The translations under genes and the position numbers were made by a program. The notes beneath the pieces are model-generated. The model searched no databases. It worked only from the letters and a program-made list of their open reading frames with translations, and was not told the DNA's origin. Below are positions 1 to 7,427 of a DNA stretch of 13,940 nucleotides, one piece after another. The DNA is from Catenibacterium mitsuoka_A (lineage in GTDB: Bacteria > Bacillota_I > Bacilli_A > Erysipelotrichales > Coprobacillaceae): NCBI RefSeq assembly GCF_964259225.1, contig NZ_CAXVKN010000066.1, one strand, 5' to 3'. Every line of letters begins with the position of its first letter. Position 1 is the stretch's first letter.

Positions 1-47
1 AAAATAAAAGTCAGAATAATATATCTGCTGATATATCATCTGACTTA
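1..47 (-). terminator. Intrinsic terminator after the LURP-one-related gene
   Basis: Arms AGTCAGA (9-15) and TCTGACT (41-47) pair, and an inner 7-bp stem of ATATATC/GATATAT type closes on a short loop. Read on the minus strand, the hairpin is followed by CTTTTATTTT. It lies about 45 nt beyond the stop codon of the LURP-one-related gene and probably ends the Toprim/LURP-one unit. The window edge cuts what follows. Confidence 0.6.
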
Positions 48-92
48 AATTCTAGCATTATTAACTTAATGACATTGAGCCTCGGCTTCTTT

Positions 93-563
93 TTAGTTAT
101 TTGAGGCTGAACACTTTTCAGCATCTATTGCCAGTACAACAAGTAATGCATAAAGCGCATCCTGGCTATTATGAACATCAATGACATAGACATCTGTAAA
201 ATGAAATAGTTCTTTTGATATAGTCGCAATTTCATGATAAGAATCACTTATAGTGTAATTCCAATTCATAAAATCTCCATTAATAGACCAGTCGTTAAAT
301 TCTAGGACATATTTAGGAAATAAGCTGATTTTCTTTTGGAATGAACCGATATAATGATCATCTATGTAGATACTAAATCTTGGCATGAATGTCAATATTT
401 CTTCTTTAATGGTTGCTAGACAATGACCTGACGGGTCATATACATCTAATTTATGACCCCATGAAAGACGACTGCTTACTGTATAGATAACCTGATCATA
501 TTCATCATAGATATCATAACTATCCATGAAGCTGAAGAATCTTTGTTTTAATATAAGTTTCAT
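93..563 (-). CDS. LURP-one-related (DUF567, Tubby C-terminal-like) protein
   Basis: A small protein of about 156 residues that matches the LURP-one-related family across its full length. The start reads MKLILKQRFFSFMDSYDIYDE. Repeated beta-strand blocks follow (GHKLDVYDPSG, ATIKEE, PRFSIYIDD), then the terminal helix FTDVYVIDVHNSQDALYALL that packs inside the barrel in this fold. There is no signal peptide or separate membrane segment. The biochemical role of bacterial members is not established, although the fold resembles phospholipid scramblase and Tubby domains. An ATG at 572 has its GAGAGG ribosome site directly against it with no spacer. The ATG at 563 sits 9 nt from that site, so 563 is the better start. 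The ribosome site overlaps the end of the upstream Toprim gene, which suggests translational coupling. Confidence 0.8.
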   Translation of the reverse strand: MKLILKQRFFSFMDSYDIYDEYDQVIYTVSSRLSWGHKLDVYDPSGHCLATIKEEILTFMPRFSIYIDDHYIGSFQKKISLFPKYVLEFNDWSINGDFMNWNYTISDSYHEIATISKELFHFTDVYVIDVHNSQDALYALLVVLAIDAEKCSASNN

Positions 564-577
564 GTATCTCATCCTCT

Positions 578-1495
578 CTAGAATATTATTATATCATTTC
601 CTTTATGCTTAATACCATAAACAAGATAATCATTCCAATCTTTATGCCTATAAGGATAAGCTACATCTATTTTGATATAGGGATAGTTCTCATTTAAAAT
701 ATCAACGATTGTATGAACTGCCCCTCTTCCTGCTTGATCATTATCTAATCTTAATAGAACTCTTTCTATTGGTTGATGTTCTAAATGATAGAATAATGCA
801 CGATAATGAGAGACAGAATTAAGTGATAAATAATCATACTTCTTAAAGTTATTTGTAAGAGTCATTAGAGACATCATATCAATAATAGATTCCGTCACAA
901 TAAGCAGTGATGAGTTATGCGATATATAAAAACAATGGTTATAATCATTCCCTGCCTGCTCACGCATATAACGATTATTTATCACACTTCCCCTTTTACT
1001 TATGAATACTGGTTGACTCCCTTTATAAGATACAAAGACAAGATTATGGTGCACTGCTTCCTGGTAGAGATAATCATGATCAATAAAATAATCAATAATA
1101 TTGAGACTAATGCCTCTTTCATATAAATAATAATAGACCTTCTTATTATTAATGTCTTTACGTGGTAAAACAAGTTTTCTCTCTTGTCTTTTAATCTTTT
1201 TAAATTCATGATGGGGATTCTTATACATTCTCATTTCCAGATAAAGAATCGTATAGATAAAAGAATGAAATTCTGGATTCTTTTCCAGACCCAATGTCTG
1301 GCATAATGTAATCGTGTCTCCCCCAAATCCTTTTGAATACCAATAGAATCTATTGATATTTACTCTGATTTTTAAAGAATCATGTTCCTCAAGATGATAG
1401 TAATTAGAACTCTCATAAACAAGAGTAAAGCCTAAATCTTCTACAAGAGAAAGCATACTATATTTCTTCACATGTTCTATACGACTTTTTTTCAT
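578..1495 (-). CDS. DUF3991/Toprim-domain protein (DnaG-like primase fragment family)
   Basis: A 305-residue protein resembling the DUF3991 plus Toprim proteins common on plasmids and integrative elements. An N-terminal CHC2-like region ends in WYSKGFGGDTITLCQ (about 52-66), like the DnaG zinc-binding domain but without its zinc cysteines. The DUF3991 region with YLYERGIS lies around 110-190. The Toprim domain shows TESIID (Glu202), LRLDNDQAGRGA (Asp251, Asp253) and a terminal KDWNDYL. These acidic residues bind Mg2+ in the Toprim fold. A longer open frame exists upstream but runs through the neighbouring transporter's terminator and C-terminal codons. The ATG at 1495 has GAGGAGG 8 nt upstream and is clearly the start. 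The gene stops 14 nt before the LURP-one start. No relaxase or replication gene is nearby, so its role here is unknown. Confidence 0.8.
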   Translation of the reverse strand: MKKSRIEHVKKYSMLSLVEDLGFTLVYESSNYYHLEEHDSLKIRVNINRFYWYSKGFGGDTITLCQTLGLEKNPEFHSFIYTILYLEMRMYKNPHHEFKKIKRQERKLVLPRKDINNKKVYYYLYERGISLNIIDYFIDHDYLYQEAVHHNLVFVSYKGSQPVFISKRGSVINNRYMREQAGNDYNHCFYISHNSSLLIVTESIIDMMSLMTLTNNFKKYDYLSLNSVSHYRALFYHLEHQPIERVLLRLDNDQAGRGAVHTIVDILNENYPYIKIDVAYPYRHKDWNDYLVYGIKHKGNDIIIF

Positions 1496-1545
1496 TGAGT
1501 GATCCTCCTCTATATAATATATTCCATATAATTTAGGAGAAATCA

Positions 1546-1573
1546 CAAAAAAACAGTGGAATATCCACTGTTT
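1546..1573 (-). terminator. Intrinsic terminator of the sodium symporter gene
   Basis: A perfect 10-bp stem, AAACAGTGGA (1551-1560) with TCCACTGTTT (1564-1573), closes on a 3-nt loop. On the minus strand a run of seven T follows. The stem includes part of the transporter's TAA stop codon, so termination is immediate. Confidence 0.9.
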
Positions 1574-2930
1574 AAACCAAACTGCTGATAAATACGAATA
1601 TGACCGCAATAGGTAATATAATTGTAAGATAACCCTGCATCCAGTTCTGAATCTTAGGACCATCCCCCATATTAGCTTCTGTTTGGTAATTCTTGAATCC
1701 CCATCCTAAGCGAGATGTACAGAATAATAAATAAACAAGAGACCCAAGTGGTAAGAGAAGATTACTTACGATAAAGTCTTCTAAATCTAATATTGTTGAA
1801 CCACTGCCAAGAGGTTGCAAGAAGTCAAGGACATTAAATCCTAAAGCACAAGGTAATGAGAATACAGTAATAAGAATCAAATTAATGATTACTGATTTCT
1901 TTCTTGTGATGTTCCATAGTTCCATTGTACAGGCAATAATATTTTCAAATACTGCAATGACTGTAGATAATGATGCGAAAGCCATAAATAGGAAGAATAG
2001 AGCACCCCAGATCCTACCGCCTGTCATTGATAAAAAGACATTAGGTAAAGTAATAAAAATCAGACTAGGACCGCTGTCTGGATTTACTCCAAATGAGAAA
2101 CATGCTGGAAAGATGATAAGACCTGCCACAATAGCGACAAATGTATCTAACACCGCAACATTCACTGCTTCCCCTAAAAGAGTTTTATCTTTCTTTAAAT
2201 AGCTACCGAATATCGCCATTGAACCAATACCGATACTTAAAGTAAAGAAAGACTGGTTCATTGCCGCTACGATCACATTTAATAAGCCAATATGTTTAAT
2301 CTTATTAAAATCTGGATATAAATAGAATTTAACACCTGCCATCGCATTATCAAGTGTTAACCCATGTACTGCAAGAACTACAATGAGTCCAAGTAAGCCA
2401 ATCATCATGACTTTTGTAATTCTTTCTACACCGTTCTGTAATCCCATTGAACATACTAACATACCAATAACAACAACTACTATCATCCAGAATACATTCT
2501 GAGATGGACTAGATAATACATTCTGGAAAACTGATGCAACCTGAGATGTTTTGACTCCTGTAAATCCACCAGTCAAGAACTTATAGAAATAGTTCAACAT
2601 CCATCCTGATACTGTAGTATAGTAGATCATTAAACAGAAGTTACCTAATAATCCAACATAACCATGCAAATGCCATTTCTGTCCTGGTTTTTCTAAAGAC
2701 TGATAAGCTTTAACTGGACTTTTTGCACTTGCACGTCCCACTGAGAATTCCATGCTTAGAATTGGAACACCAATAAGAAGCAAGAAAATCAAATAGAAGA
2801 AGACAAAGATTCCTCCACCATTTTGTCCTACAACATAAGGGAATCTCCATACATTTCCAATACCAATAGCACATCCTGCAGAAAGAAGCAGGAAGCCTAT
2901 CCTTGATTTAAATTGTTCACGTTCTTTCAT
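1572..2930 (-). CDS. Sodium-dependent transporter, NSS/SNF family
   Basis: A 452-residue polytopic membrane protein of the neurotransmitter:sodium symporter family (LeuT/MhsT/TnaT-like), which usually imports amino acids with Na+. TM1 carries the hallmark unwound motif GCAIGIGNVWRFPYVVGQNGGG (residues 19-40, given in part: GIGNVWRFPY), which supplies Na+ and substrate contacts. TM2 follows as FYLIFLLLIGVPILSMEFSVG. A TM8-like segment reads FMAFASLSTVIAVFENIIA. The size and hydrophobic pattern fit the 11-helix bacterial subtype. The start at 2930 has an AAGAAGGG ribosome site about 8 nt upstream. The substrate cannot be told from sequence alone. It forms a single-gene unit with its own terminator. 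The region upstream of its start was entered by a tnpB element. Confidence 0.93.
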   Translation of the reverse strand: MKEREQFKSRIGFLLLSAGCAIGIGNVWRFPYVVGQNGGGIFVFFYLIFLLLIGVPILSMEFSVGRASAKSPVKAYQSLEKPGQKWHLHGYVGLLGNFCLMIYYTTVSGWMLNYFYKFLTGGFTGVKTSQVASVFQNVLSSPSQNVFWMIVVVVIGMLVCSMGLQNGVERITKVMMIGLLGLIVVLAVHGLTLDNAMAGVKFYLYPDFNKIKHIGLLNVIVAAMNQSFFTLSIGIGSMAIFGSYLKKDKTLLGEAVNVAVLDTFVAIVAGLIIFPACFSFGVNPDSGPSLIFITLPNVFLSMTGGRIWGALFFLFMAFASLSTVIAVFENIIACTMELWNITRKKSVIINLILITVFSLPCALGFNVLDFLQPLGSGSTILDLEDFIVSNLLLPLGSLVYLLFCTSRLGWGFKNYQTEANMGDGPKIQNWMQGYLTIILPIAVIFVFISSLV

Positions 2931-3007
2931 AATTTCACCCTTCTTTTAAACATACTGACTTATAATAACATATACAAAAAAATATGGAAATGTTTCACTC
3001 TCATATT

Positions 3008-3118
3008 TTACCCAATAATATGCCTTTTTATTTTAATATATATAATTTTTCCAATTACTCCTACCACCGTGCCTGATACAATCCCAAGTAATATTAGATA
3101 TGAAAGATAATAGGTGAA
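3008..3118 (-). pseudogene. Possible 3' remnant of a membrane-protein gene at the IS right end
   Basis: An open frame of 36 codons on the minus strand ends at TAA (3008-3010). It includes a strongly hydrophobic segment, LLGIVSGTVVGVIGKIIYI, followed by KIKRH, as in a terminal membrane helix with a positive cytoplasmic tail. It has no ATG and no ribosome site, and a TAG lies directly before it inside the presumed right end of the tnpB element. It may be the tail of a gene cut by the insertion. I could not find a matching N-terminal half beyond the left end, and a chance frame in AT-rich DNA is quite possible. Confidence 0.22.
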
Positions 3119-3260
3119 CTACCTCGACTTAATACTCCGTATTTAAAATCAAGGCTTCTAAGATGCTTACGCATCCATTTAAGAAGTATGATATTTAAGT
3201 ATCCACCTATAAGCTAGGCAATCCTTATTCTTATAGGCGTGTCCACTTCGCCTCTACTGT
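3116..3260 (-). ncRNA. Candidate omega-RNA / right end of the tnpB element
   Basis: TnpB nucleases use an RNA made from the 3' end of tnpB and the element's right end, with the guide lying just outside. Here the stretch after the tnpB frame contains a compact hairpin: GATGC (3162-3166) pairs with GCATC (3171-3175) around a tetraloop that reads GTAA on the minus strand. It is enclosed by an outer CTTCT (3155-3159) and AGAAG (3182-3186) pairing. A single-stranded tail ending near GAGGTAGTTCAC follows. Exact RNA ends are inferred from the family, not seen. No long T-run follows. Confidence 0.4.
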
Positions 3261-4464
3261 ATAGGATATTTACATCCACAACTCTACTTTTACGCATGAT
3301 ATTTAACGCACCATTTACATCTGCATTCAGAACTTATCCACTCGCTGTTCTATACTGTCCACGATGTATTCTCTTTCCACTGAAATGGTATTCTTCAGTA
3401 TCATCACTCTTATAGACTGGTATTACATCCTTATCCCAGAAGCTTGCTTTTGATGTATAGGACTCCTCCTGCATTACAAGTGTGATGCCATTCAGTTCAC
3501 AGAGATATTCAAGCTTGTCTCTCAGCTTTCCATATGGAATATTGACGAAAGTCTGATTGTTTCTCTTACCTATGTTGGAATCCTTCTGAAATGTTTCATT
3601 ATAGCCTACAACAAGAGTTCCAATATCATGATTGATACAGTAATCAATCACCCTGTGTGCAATTTTGTTCATGTAGTCATTTATTCTATTGTTGCGCCTG
3701 CGTGCTAATGCCTTCTGTCTGTTGGTCGGCTTCCTGCCATAGTCCTGCTTATCCTTGATGGACTGTAATTTTGCATTTTTCTTATTGAGCCACTGGTTAA
3801 TGGACTTCAGTCTTCTTCCATCGATGATGAATGTTTCACCTTTACTTGATACTCCAGTGACAAGATTATTGATACCAAGATCTAATGCCAGTGCATTTGT
3901 TGTATTGAGATTCCTTTGAATGCATTCAGCTTCATAGGTATACTGAATTTCAAAGAACCTGGCATCTGCCTTTGGTATGATACGTATTTCCTTCACTTTC
4001 TTATCAAGCAGTATAGGTGGAATAGTAATCTCAACAGCCTTATGTGTCTTTCTGAAGCTGTTTGAATATGGAAGTATGAGCTTATTCCCTTTAAGTCTTA
4101 CAAATCCAATGACGAGCGTAGTATATCCATCACTAGGAAGATAGCGTGGAAGTCTGCAGTCCTTAAGTGCATGCTTTCCCTGCTTTGCCTTTTGAAGAAG
4201 ACCAAAGAATGATTTAAATGAACCATCTACTTCCTTCAGTATCTGCTGTGCCATATTGGAATTAAGCGTTCTATAGTTATCAGAAGACTTCAGAAGTGCA
4301 TAGTTCTTCTCATAATTGAGATACTTGCCTTGGGCAAAGTAATGCTGTCTGATGTTATAGATTGCCTGATTAGTAAGATTCTTTGCAATATGACATAATT
4401 CCTTGATGGAACGATAGTCTTCCTTGGACAGATGCTTTACCTGCTGCTTGACTGTAAGATACAT
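3214..4464 (-). pseudogene. tnpB: TnpB (OrfB) RNA-guided endonuclease, truncated by a nonsense codon
   Basis: The frame from 4464 encodes 376 residues and stops at TAA (3334-3336) after YRTASG. Translation through the stop continues as VLNADVNGALNIMRKSR and ends at TAG (3214-3216). An intact copy would thus be about 416 residues. RuvC-I is seen as ALALDLGINN (Asp195), and RuvC-II as MQEESYTSKAS (Glu333/334) after LVVGYNE. The third catalytic Asp, in NADVNGA, would be residue 382 and is lost. Related proteins usually have Lys at the stop position, so AAA to TAA is the simplest change. The zinc-finger cysteines are absent, as in the ESYTSKAS clade. AAAGGAGG lies 8 nt before the ATG. The lack of other damage suggests a recent event, a sequencing error, or retained RNA-binding function. 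Confidence 0.88.
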
Positions 4465-4567
4465 ATATTTAGCCTCCTTTCTGTAGATTTAGGAAAAGAA
4501 GTTTCCTATATGTATTATACTATTTCTTACTCCAAATTTCTCTATCAGATGCATTAACGGCATTCAT

Positions 4568-4598
4568 CCCCCACCTATATTCTATATTGAGGTGGGGG
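4568..4598. repeat. Left-end hairpin of the tnpB element
   Basis: A perfect 9-bp inverted repeat, CCCCCACCT (4568-4576) and AGGTGGGGG (4590-4598), with a 13-nt AT-rich loop. Its high GC content stands out sharply from its surroundings. It lies between the tnpB start and the neighbouring gene's terminator, where IS200/IS605 elements carry the sub-terminal hairpin read by the Y1 transposase. On the plus strand a T-rich tract follows, so it could also stop transcription entering from the other side. Confidence 0.6.
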
Positions 4599-4626
4599 TT
4601 CTGCTGGTTTTTTAGATAAACTCACA

Positions 4627-4656
4627 TAAAAAAAGACCATGCATTTCGCATGGTCT
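4627..4656 (-). terminator. Intrinsic terminator of the 6-phospho-beta-glucosidase gene
   Basis: A 9-bp stem AGACCATGC/GCATGGTCT (4634-4642 with 4648-4656) closes on a 5-nt loop and is followed on the minus strand by seven T. It begins 9 nt after the stop codon. Confidence 0.92.
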
Positions 4657-4665
4657 AAGCAAGTA

Positions 4666-6078
4666 TTAGTCTAAATCAGCACCGTTAGATTCGAATACTT
4701 TCTTGATATAATTATAAGATTTCTTTGGAATACGTTTCATATCTCTTAAATCTTTATTTGTTCTATTAACATAAACAAATCCATAACGCTTATCCATATT
4801 ACACATACTAGCTAGGATATCGATTGGTCCCCAAGTAATATAACCTAAGCAGTCTACACCATCTTCAAACATTGCGTTTTCCATTTCACGAATATGGTCT
4901 CTATGATAGTTGATACGATAATCATCTTCAATTGTACGACCTTCAGCAAGCATCTTGTCTACTTCTTCCTGAGTCATATCTTCACGCCATCCAATACCAT
5001 TTTCAAGTACGAATACTGGTAAACCTGTTCTATGATGTAAATCATTTAAAGTCCATCTGAATCCAACTGGATCGATTTCCCAATGCCATTCATTGGCTTC
5101 ACAATGAGGATTCTGAATCTGCTGTTCATTCACACAGTCACAAGCTGGTCTTTCATAATCAAAGATACCAGTCTTAACTGTATTAGAACGATAATAAGAG
5201 AATGCGATATAGTCTACAGTATACTTTAATAGTTCTTCATCGCCTTCTTCAAATGTAGGCATCCATCCACGATTTTCTAAGTAAGCATTCCAGTAATCAG
5301 GATATTTACCCTGAGCAAATGTATCAACAAGATAACCATTTAATAAGTTATAAGCCTGAGTTGCAAATAAATTATTTTCTGGGCTGTTGTCATATGCATA
5401 AATATTAGTGATTGCACCCATACCACAGAACTTAGCATCTGGCTGCATTTCTCTTAAAGCACGTACTGCTTTACAATGAGCCATCATAACATTGTGGTTT
5501 ACCTGATATAAATGTTTAGGAAGACTTACACCTTCAGGAATTTCTTCAGCATTAGAAACTCTTAACATCATTGAATGAAGGTTCTGTTCATTGAATGACA
5601 TCCAATGTTTCACTCTATCACCGAATCTTTCAATACAAACTTTTGCATATCTTTCAAAACAGTCTACAACATATCTTGAAGCAAAACCATTGTAGTTCTT
5701 TACAAGATGATAAGGCATATCGAAATGTACCAAAGTGATCATTGGTTCAATACCTGCAGCAAGTAGCTTATCAATTAAATCACTGTAGAACTTTACACCT
5801 TCTTCGTTTACTGGTTCATCTAATGTACCATTAGGAATGATACGGCTCCAGCAGATTGAGAAACGATAGAAGTTAAATCCCATACCTTTCATTAAAGCGA
5901 TATCTTCATCATAACGAGTGTATTCATCAATTGCATCGTTCCAGTCAGAAAATTCAGGATTCATAGGTCTAACGTCATAGATACAAACACCCTTTCCACC
6001 TTCATTTCTGTGTCCTTCAGTCTGGAATGATGATACTGAACCACCCCAGTAAAAATCTTTTGGCATTTTTCTTTCCAT
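4666..6078 (-). CDS. 6-phospho-beta-glucosidase, glycoside hydrolase family 1
   Basis: A cytoplasmic GH1 enzyme of 470 residues, the usual family length. It hydrolyses phosphorylated beta-glucosides such as cellobiose- or salicin-phosphate delivered by a PTS. The start MPKDFYWGGSVSSFQTEG is typical. The general acid/base is Glu164 in SFNEQN and the nucleophile is Glu359 in VFVLENGIGW. Near the C-terminus, ILASMCNMDKRYGFVYVN places Ser424, Lys430 and Tyr432 where 6-phospho-glycosidases such as LacG bind the 6-phosphate, which argues against a plain beta-glucosidase. An in-frame ATG 39 nt upstream is less likely, because AAAGGAG lies 9-10 nt before the ATG at 6078. No PTS gene is in the window. 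It is a single-gene unit with a cre-like site. Confidence 0.93.
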   Translation of the reverse strand: MERKMPKDFYWGGSVSSFQTEGHRNEGGKGVCIYDVRPMNPEFSDWNDAIDEYTRYDEDIALMKGMGFNFYRFSICWSRIIPNGTLDEPVNEEGVKFYSDLIDKLLAAGIEPMITLVHFDMPYHLVKNYNGFASRYVVDCFERYAKVCIERFGDRVKHWMSFNEQNLHSMMLRVSNAEEIPEGVSLPKHLYQVNHNVMMAHCKAVRALREMQPDAKFCGMGAITNIYAYDNSPENNLFATQAYNLLNGYLVDTFAQGKYPDYWNAYLENRGWMPTFEEGDEELLKYTVDYIAFSYYRSNTVKTGIFDYERPACDCVNEQQIQNPHCEANEWHWEIDPVGFRWTLNDLHHRTGLPVFVLENGIGWREDMTQEEVDKMLAEGRTIEDDYRINYHRDHIREMENAMFEDGVDCLGYITWGPIDILASMCNMDKRYGFVYVNRTNKDLRDMKRIPKKSYNYIKKVFESNGADLD

Positions 6079-6131
6079 TTTATGTGTCTCCTTTATCTTA
6101 TGTATACATTCTATCAATCACGCCTCATAAA

Positions 6132-6145
6132 TGTAAACTGTTTCA
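6132..6145. promoter_or_regulatory. cre-like CcpA operator upstream of the 6-phospho-beta-glucosidase gene
   Basis: On the minus strand TGAAACAGTTTACA matches the cre consensus TGWAANCGNTNWCA at all but one defined position (A for C in the centre). It lies about 10 nt downstream of a TATAAT box, where CcpA would block transcription, and 54 nt before the start codon. Carbon catabolite repression of a beta-glucoside gene is the expected logic. Confidence 0.6.
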
Positions 6146-6154
6146 AGGTTGATT

Positions 6155-6160
6155 ATTATA
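6155..6160 (-). promoter_or_regulatory. -10 box of the 6-phospho-beta-glucosidase promoter
   Basis: A perfect TATAAT on the minus strand, immediately upstream of the cre-like site. No good -35 hexamer is seen at 16-18 nt: the region is T-rich and overlaps the tail of the hflX terminator. Confidence 0.5.
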
Positions 6161-6178
6161 ACGTTTCATAAAATATAC

Positions 6179-6214
6179 AAAAAAAGATTTATTAATGAAA
6201 CTCCGTTTCATTAA
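6179..6214 (-). terminator. Intrinsic terminator of hflX
   Basis: A 10-bp stem TTAATGAAAC/GTTTCATTAA (6192-6201 with 6205-6214) has a 3-nt loop. It overlaps the stop codon of hflX, and after a 6-nt gap a run of seven T follows on the minus strand. Confidence 0.75.
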
Positions 6215-7419
6215 TTTAAAAGGATGTACATAAGATAGTCTTTAATATCCTGTCTTTTAGCTTCTATCTGTAAATAGATATAATCATCGCGATAGTCAAC
6301 CTGTTCCACATAGGTATGCTCATAGAGATATTTGAAATCTTCTCCCTTATCATAAGGAATGCCTAATTGGAAAGTTTCATAATCCTTAAAGAGGATATGA
6401 CTTATTTCATCTTCTAACAAATCTAAACCAATCTTTTCCTTCGCAGATATAAAAACATAGGGAGCTACAGGATGTACATAACCATACTTATTTAAATCAA
6501 CCTTGTTGTACACATAGATCATAGGTGTATTTTCAACACCTAATTCTTCTAATACCTTATTGGTTGTATCAACCTGTAATTGATAATCTTCAAAACTTGA
6601 ATCAACAACATGAAGTAATAAATCTGCTTCTTTCACTTCTTCTAAAGTGGAACGAAATGCCTGAATCAGATTGTGTGGTAAACGTTCAATAAAACCAACT
6701 GTATCAGTAAGCAAGCATGTATGATTCTTAATCTTTATATTTCTAGTAGAAGTCTGTAGTGTTGCAAATAACATATCTTTCTCAAATACCTTTTTTTCTT
6801 TATTCTGACATAATGTATTGAGTAAAGTAGACTTTCCACTATTTGTATAACCGACCAAGGCAATCACAGGGACATTATTACGTTTACGTCTTTCTCTTTG
6901 TGTTTGTCTTTGTTTTACAATCTGTGCCAGTTCTTTTCTAGAACGGGACAACTTTCTAGAGATGATACGACGATCTAACTCAATCTGTTTTTCACCAGAT
7001 CCTCTAAACCCAGAACCACCTTGCTGATGTGACATATGTTCCTGCATTCCCGCAAGTCTTGGTAATAAATATTGGTCTCTGGCTATTTCTACCTGTAATT
7101 TTGCTTCTTTTGTCTGTGCACGCTGTTCAAATATACGAAGAATTAAATCTGTACGATCTGTTACTTCTGTTTGTAATTGGTCGGTAAGGTTCTTTACCTG
7201 TAATGGAGATAGTTCATCATCAAAGATAACCATTTCTCCATCTAATCTTAATCTGATTTCTTCTATTTTACCTTTACCAATATAAGTGGCAGGATTAATT
7301 TTTTCTAATTTCTGAATAACAACATCTTCTACTTCAATATCACATGCAATACATAATGATTTAAGTTCATCTATGTAGAAGGGGTTATCCGATGTCATAA
7401 CTAATATCGCTTTATTCAT
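6211..7419 (-). CDS. hflX: GTPase HflX, ribosome-associated
   Basis: A 402-residue TRAFAC-class GTPase that binds the 50S subunit and splits or rescues stalled ribosomes, notably under heat or antibiotic stress. The N-terminal HflX domain ends in the glycine-rich linker GGSGFRGSGEKQIELDRR (134-151), with a basic coiled-coil helix to about 181. The G domain shows G1 GYTNSGKS (190-197), a G2-like ATLQTSTR, G3 DTVGF (239-243), G4 NKVD (305-308) and G5 SAK (325-327). No other ORF shares its unit. The only purine-rich ribosome site, AAAGGA, lies 16 nt before the ATG, unusually far, and no alternative in-frame start exists before a stop codon. A terminator overlaps its stop. Confidence 0.95.
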   Translation of the reverse strand: MNKAILVMTSDNPFYIDELKSLCIACDIEVEDVVIQKLEKINPATYIGKGKIEEIRLRLDGEMVIFDDELSPLQVKNLTDQLQTEVTDRTDLILRIFEQRAQTKEAKLQVEIARDQYLLPRLAGMQEHMSHQQGGSGFRGSGEKQIELDRRIISRKLSRSRKELAQIVKQRQTQRERRKRNNVPVIALVGYTNSGKSTLLNTLCQNKEKKVFEKDMLFATLQTSTRNIKIKNHTCLLTDTVGFIERLPHNLIQAFRSTLEEVKEADLLLHVVDSSFEDYQLQVDTTNKVLEELGVENTPMIYVYNKVDLNKYGYVHPVAPYVFISAKEKIGLDLLEDEISHILFKDYETFQLGIPYDKGEDFKYLYEHTYVEQVDYRDDYIYLQIEAKRQDIKDYLMYILLN

Positions 7420-7427
7420 ATAATAAA

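Larger units (their letters stand above)
3115..4600 (-). mobile_element. IS200/IS605-type element carrying tnpB only (IS1341-like), degenerate
   Basis: The element consists of a tnpB-family gene flanked by hairpins near each end: a 9-bp stem at 4568-4598 on the 5' side and the structured right end at 3155-3186. There is no tnpA (Y1 transposase) in the window, so mobilisation would need one in trans. The boundaries are approximate. The left end lies just after the terminator of the 6-phospho-beta-glucosidase gene. The right end probably lies near GAGGTAGTTCAC around 3114-3125. As usual for this family, no terminal inverted repeats or target duplications are visible. Confidence 0.65.

Noticed and set aside
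564..572. ATG at 572 as start of the LURP-one-related gene
   Set aside because: The ribosome site directly touches this ATG with no spacer. The ATG at 563 is spaced correctly and fits the family start.
917..1126. Plus-strand open frame inside the Toprim gene
   Set aside because: Antisense shadow with no ribosome site or recognisable protein pattern. A minus-strand frame at 1000-1209 is likewise a shadow.
1496..1663. N-terminal extension of the Toprim gene by 56 codons
   Set aside because: It would run through the transporter's terminator hairpin and coding end, and an excellent GAGGAGG site marks the ATG at 1495.
1885..2202. Plus-strand open frame of about 105 codons within the symporter gene
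   Set aside because: Lies antisense to strongly conserved transporter sequence, and its translation shows no family pattern.
2913..3110. Plus-strand hydrophobic open frame between the symporter and the IS
   Set aside because: No ribosome site, starts inside the symporter gene's 5' end, and its hydrophobicity reflects T-rich codons.
4568..4598. CRISPR or riboswitch as explanation of the GC-rich hairpin
   Set aside because: A single hairpin with no repeats or spacers and no known riboswitch core. Its position fits the left end of a tnpB element.
6079..6117. Earlier ATG for the 6-phospho-beta-glucosidase
   Set aside because: The 13 added residues do not fit the family start, and the AAAGGAG site lies between the two ATGs at proper distance from the second.
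6150..6168. A second cre site around ATGAAACGTTATAA
   Set aside because: It is one base too short to align with the cre consensus and overlaps the -10 box.
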